Assembly: GCF_000485595.1 (NCBI RefSeq) | Contig: NW_014577162.1 | Coordinates: 102,407 to 145,778, forward strand | Direction: 5' to 3' | From: Priapulus caudatus | Lineage: Eukaryota > Priapulida > Priapulimorpha > Priapulimorphida > Priapulidae | Length of the DNA: 43,372 nucleotides | Shown here: positions 42,301 to 43,372 of the stretch, in pieces | Position numbering within the stretch: position 1 is the stretch's first letter | Layout: each line of letters opens with the position of its first letter | The notes under the pieces: generated by a model | What the model was told of the DNA's origin: nothing | The model's database searches: none | The model's input: the letters and a program-made list of their open reading frames with translations, nothing else | Position numbers and translations under genes: made by a program

Positions 42301-43372
42301 CTTTGAATAAATCTGACTACTCATTCATAATACAAGTAAGTCTCGATACAAAAAGAATACTGGCAACAAGGTACTTAGTCGTAATACGTAGGAGCAGCGC
42401 TGCAAGCAGTCCCAGGCAGTAGCGAGGCAAGTTAGTGTACAGTAAGCAGCAGTAAGGTATTAGCGAGGCATAGCCATAGTGGGTACAGTATAGCATAAGC
42501 AGCAGAATTAGTAGTAGTGCAGCAGATTAGCACAGAATAGTAGTACTAATAGCACAGTGAGCAGTCGATAGCAGCCAGTAGCAGCAGTACATAGATACAA
42601 TCAGGTAGTATCCGTAGTTACAGTAGTATAGTCAGCAGCGTAGCAGATAGCAAGTAGGCAGTATGAGTAGCAGCAAGCCATGCAGCAGCAGTATAGGGAG
42701 GCAACAGCAGCAGTAGGAGTAGCAGTAGTAGGCATAGCATATATACAGTTACTTAGTAAGTAGCAGAAGCAGCCGCGCGCGGTAGCAGCACTTCACAACA
42801 TTTATTACGCGCGCAGATCTCCCCAACTCCGTGAATATAAACATCTCAAGAACATCGTAATAGGATTAGAAACGCTACCTACTATCTAGAGACTAGCTCC
42901 AATTACCAGTCTTTCGGGGGGCCGGCAACCATCACGGTGCTAACGCCCAATCAGCGTCAAAAACCATACGCATTGCATGAAATAATACATGAACCGTTTC
43001 GAGCTGTCTCTTCCGATATCGGAAAAACCATTACAGTGGCCAGTTATCAGTAACTTCCGCAGTAATCGTACATGTAGACATTGCAGAGTCTTGAGGCAAT
43101 GGCCGTACGTAGGTACTTCTAATATATCATTCTTTACTACATGGTCGGAACCGGACTGTTAACAGGGATCACCCACGTAGGGTTAGAACGATGGTAGCTA
43201 CTTACATAACTATAACAGCGCTTGTTATTGCTGCTTGCTGTTTGCCGTTGCTGTGCTGTTGTTGCGATTGCTGCCGCTGCTGCTAGTGCGTGTAGCTGCT
43301 GCTATTGCTGCTGTGTGTTGTTGTGCTGCTGCCTGCTGGCTACTGGTTGCGGCTAGTGCTGCGCTGCTGCAT
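42301..43372. repeat. AGCAGT-rich low-complexity region and TGC-rich window end
   Basis: 42390-42780 is dominated by AGCAGTAG-type words without a strict period. 43225-43372 is TGC/TTG-rich (TGCTGCTGC words). 42781-43224 is ordinary sequence. The missing 5' exons of EPS8 could be here or beyond, but I found none. Confidence 0.7.

Overview
This is a nuclear genomic window from a bilaterian invertebrate animal. Evidence: GT/AG introns, animal gene families (EPS8, lysosomal beta-galactosidase), long repeat-filled introns, abundant microsatellites and minisatellites, and nested DNA transposons of kinds common in marine invertebrates. I cannot name the species. There is one 10-base assembly gap (16191-16200).

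Layout. 356-1805 (+): the last four coding exons of a beta-galactosidase (GLB1-like) gene whose start lies left of the window. 1806-12011: intergenic DNA with a probable solo LTR in a TA repeat (2934-3612), a 94-bp fold-back element (4781-4874), a roughly 770-bp element with an inverted-repeat array inside (7787-8557), CpG-dense stretches and a possible second LTR (11197-11859). 12012-13040 (+): a complete intronless type II membrane glycosyltransferase. 14113-14674: a TA-flanked MITE.

15446-41654 (-): most of one EPS8-family gene (EGFR-pathway substrate 8, an actin regulator). I could place 17 coding exons from inside the PTB domain to the stop codon. Every exon-exon phase closes, giving at least 839 residues with PTB domain, helical middle domain, Tyr/Arg-rich linker, SH3 domain, proline-rich stretch and C-terminal SAM-like effector region. 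Only the extreme N-terminus is missing.

The EPS8 introns hold most of the unusual DNA: a 24-bp minisatellite with an inverted block and a duplicated flank beside the gap; 33-, 34-, 48- and 56-bp minisatellites; three copies of a small palindrome family; and a 4.6-kb transposon (33817-38449, ORF on +) with terminal inverted repeats of about 320 bp, a TTA target duplication, and a decayed intron-containing gene combining an XPG/FEN-like nuclease region with a Cys-rich C-terminus. I assign it to the Academ superfamily. A 694-bp pogo-like MITE sits inside its left inverted repeat. A second nested pair of elements (40808-41512 with 40871-41368 inside) lies between two copies of an EPS8 exon end.

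The three host genes share no evident pathway; the window is ordinary animal gene neighbourhood plus heavy transposon load.
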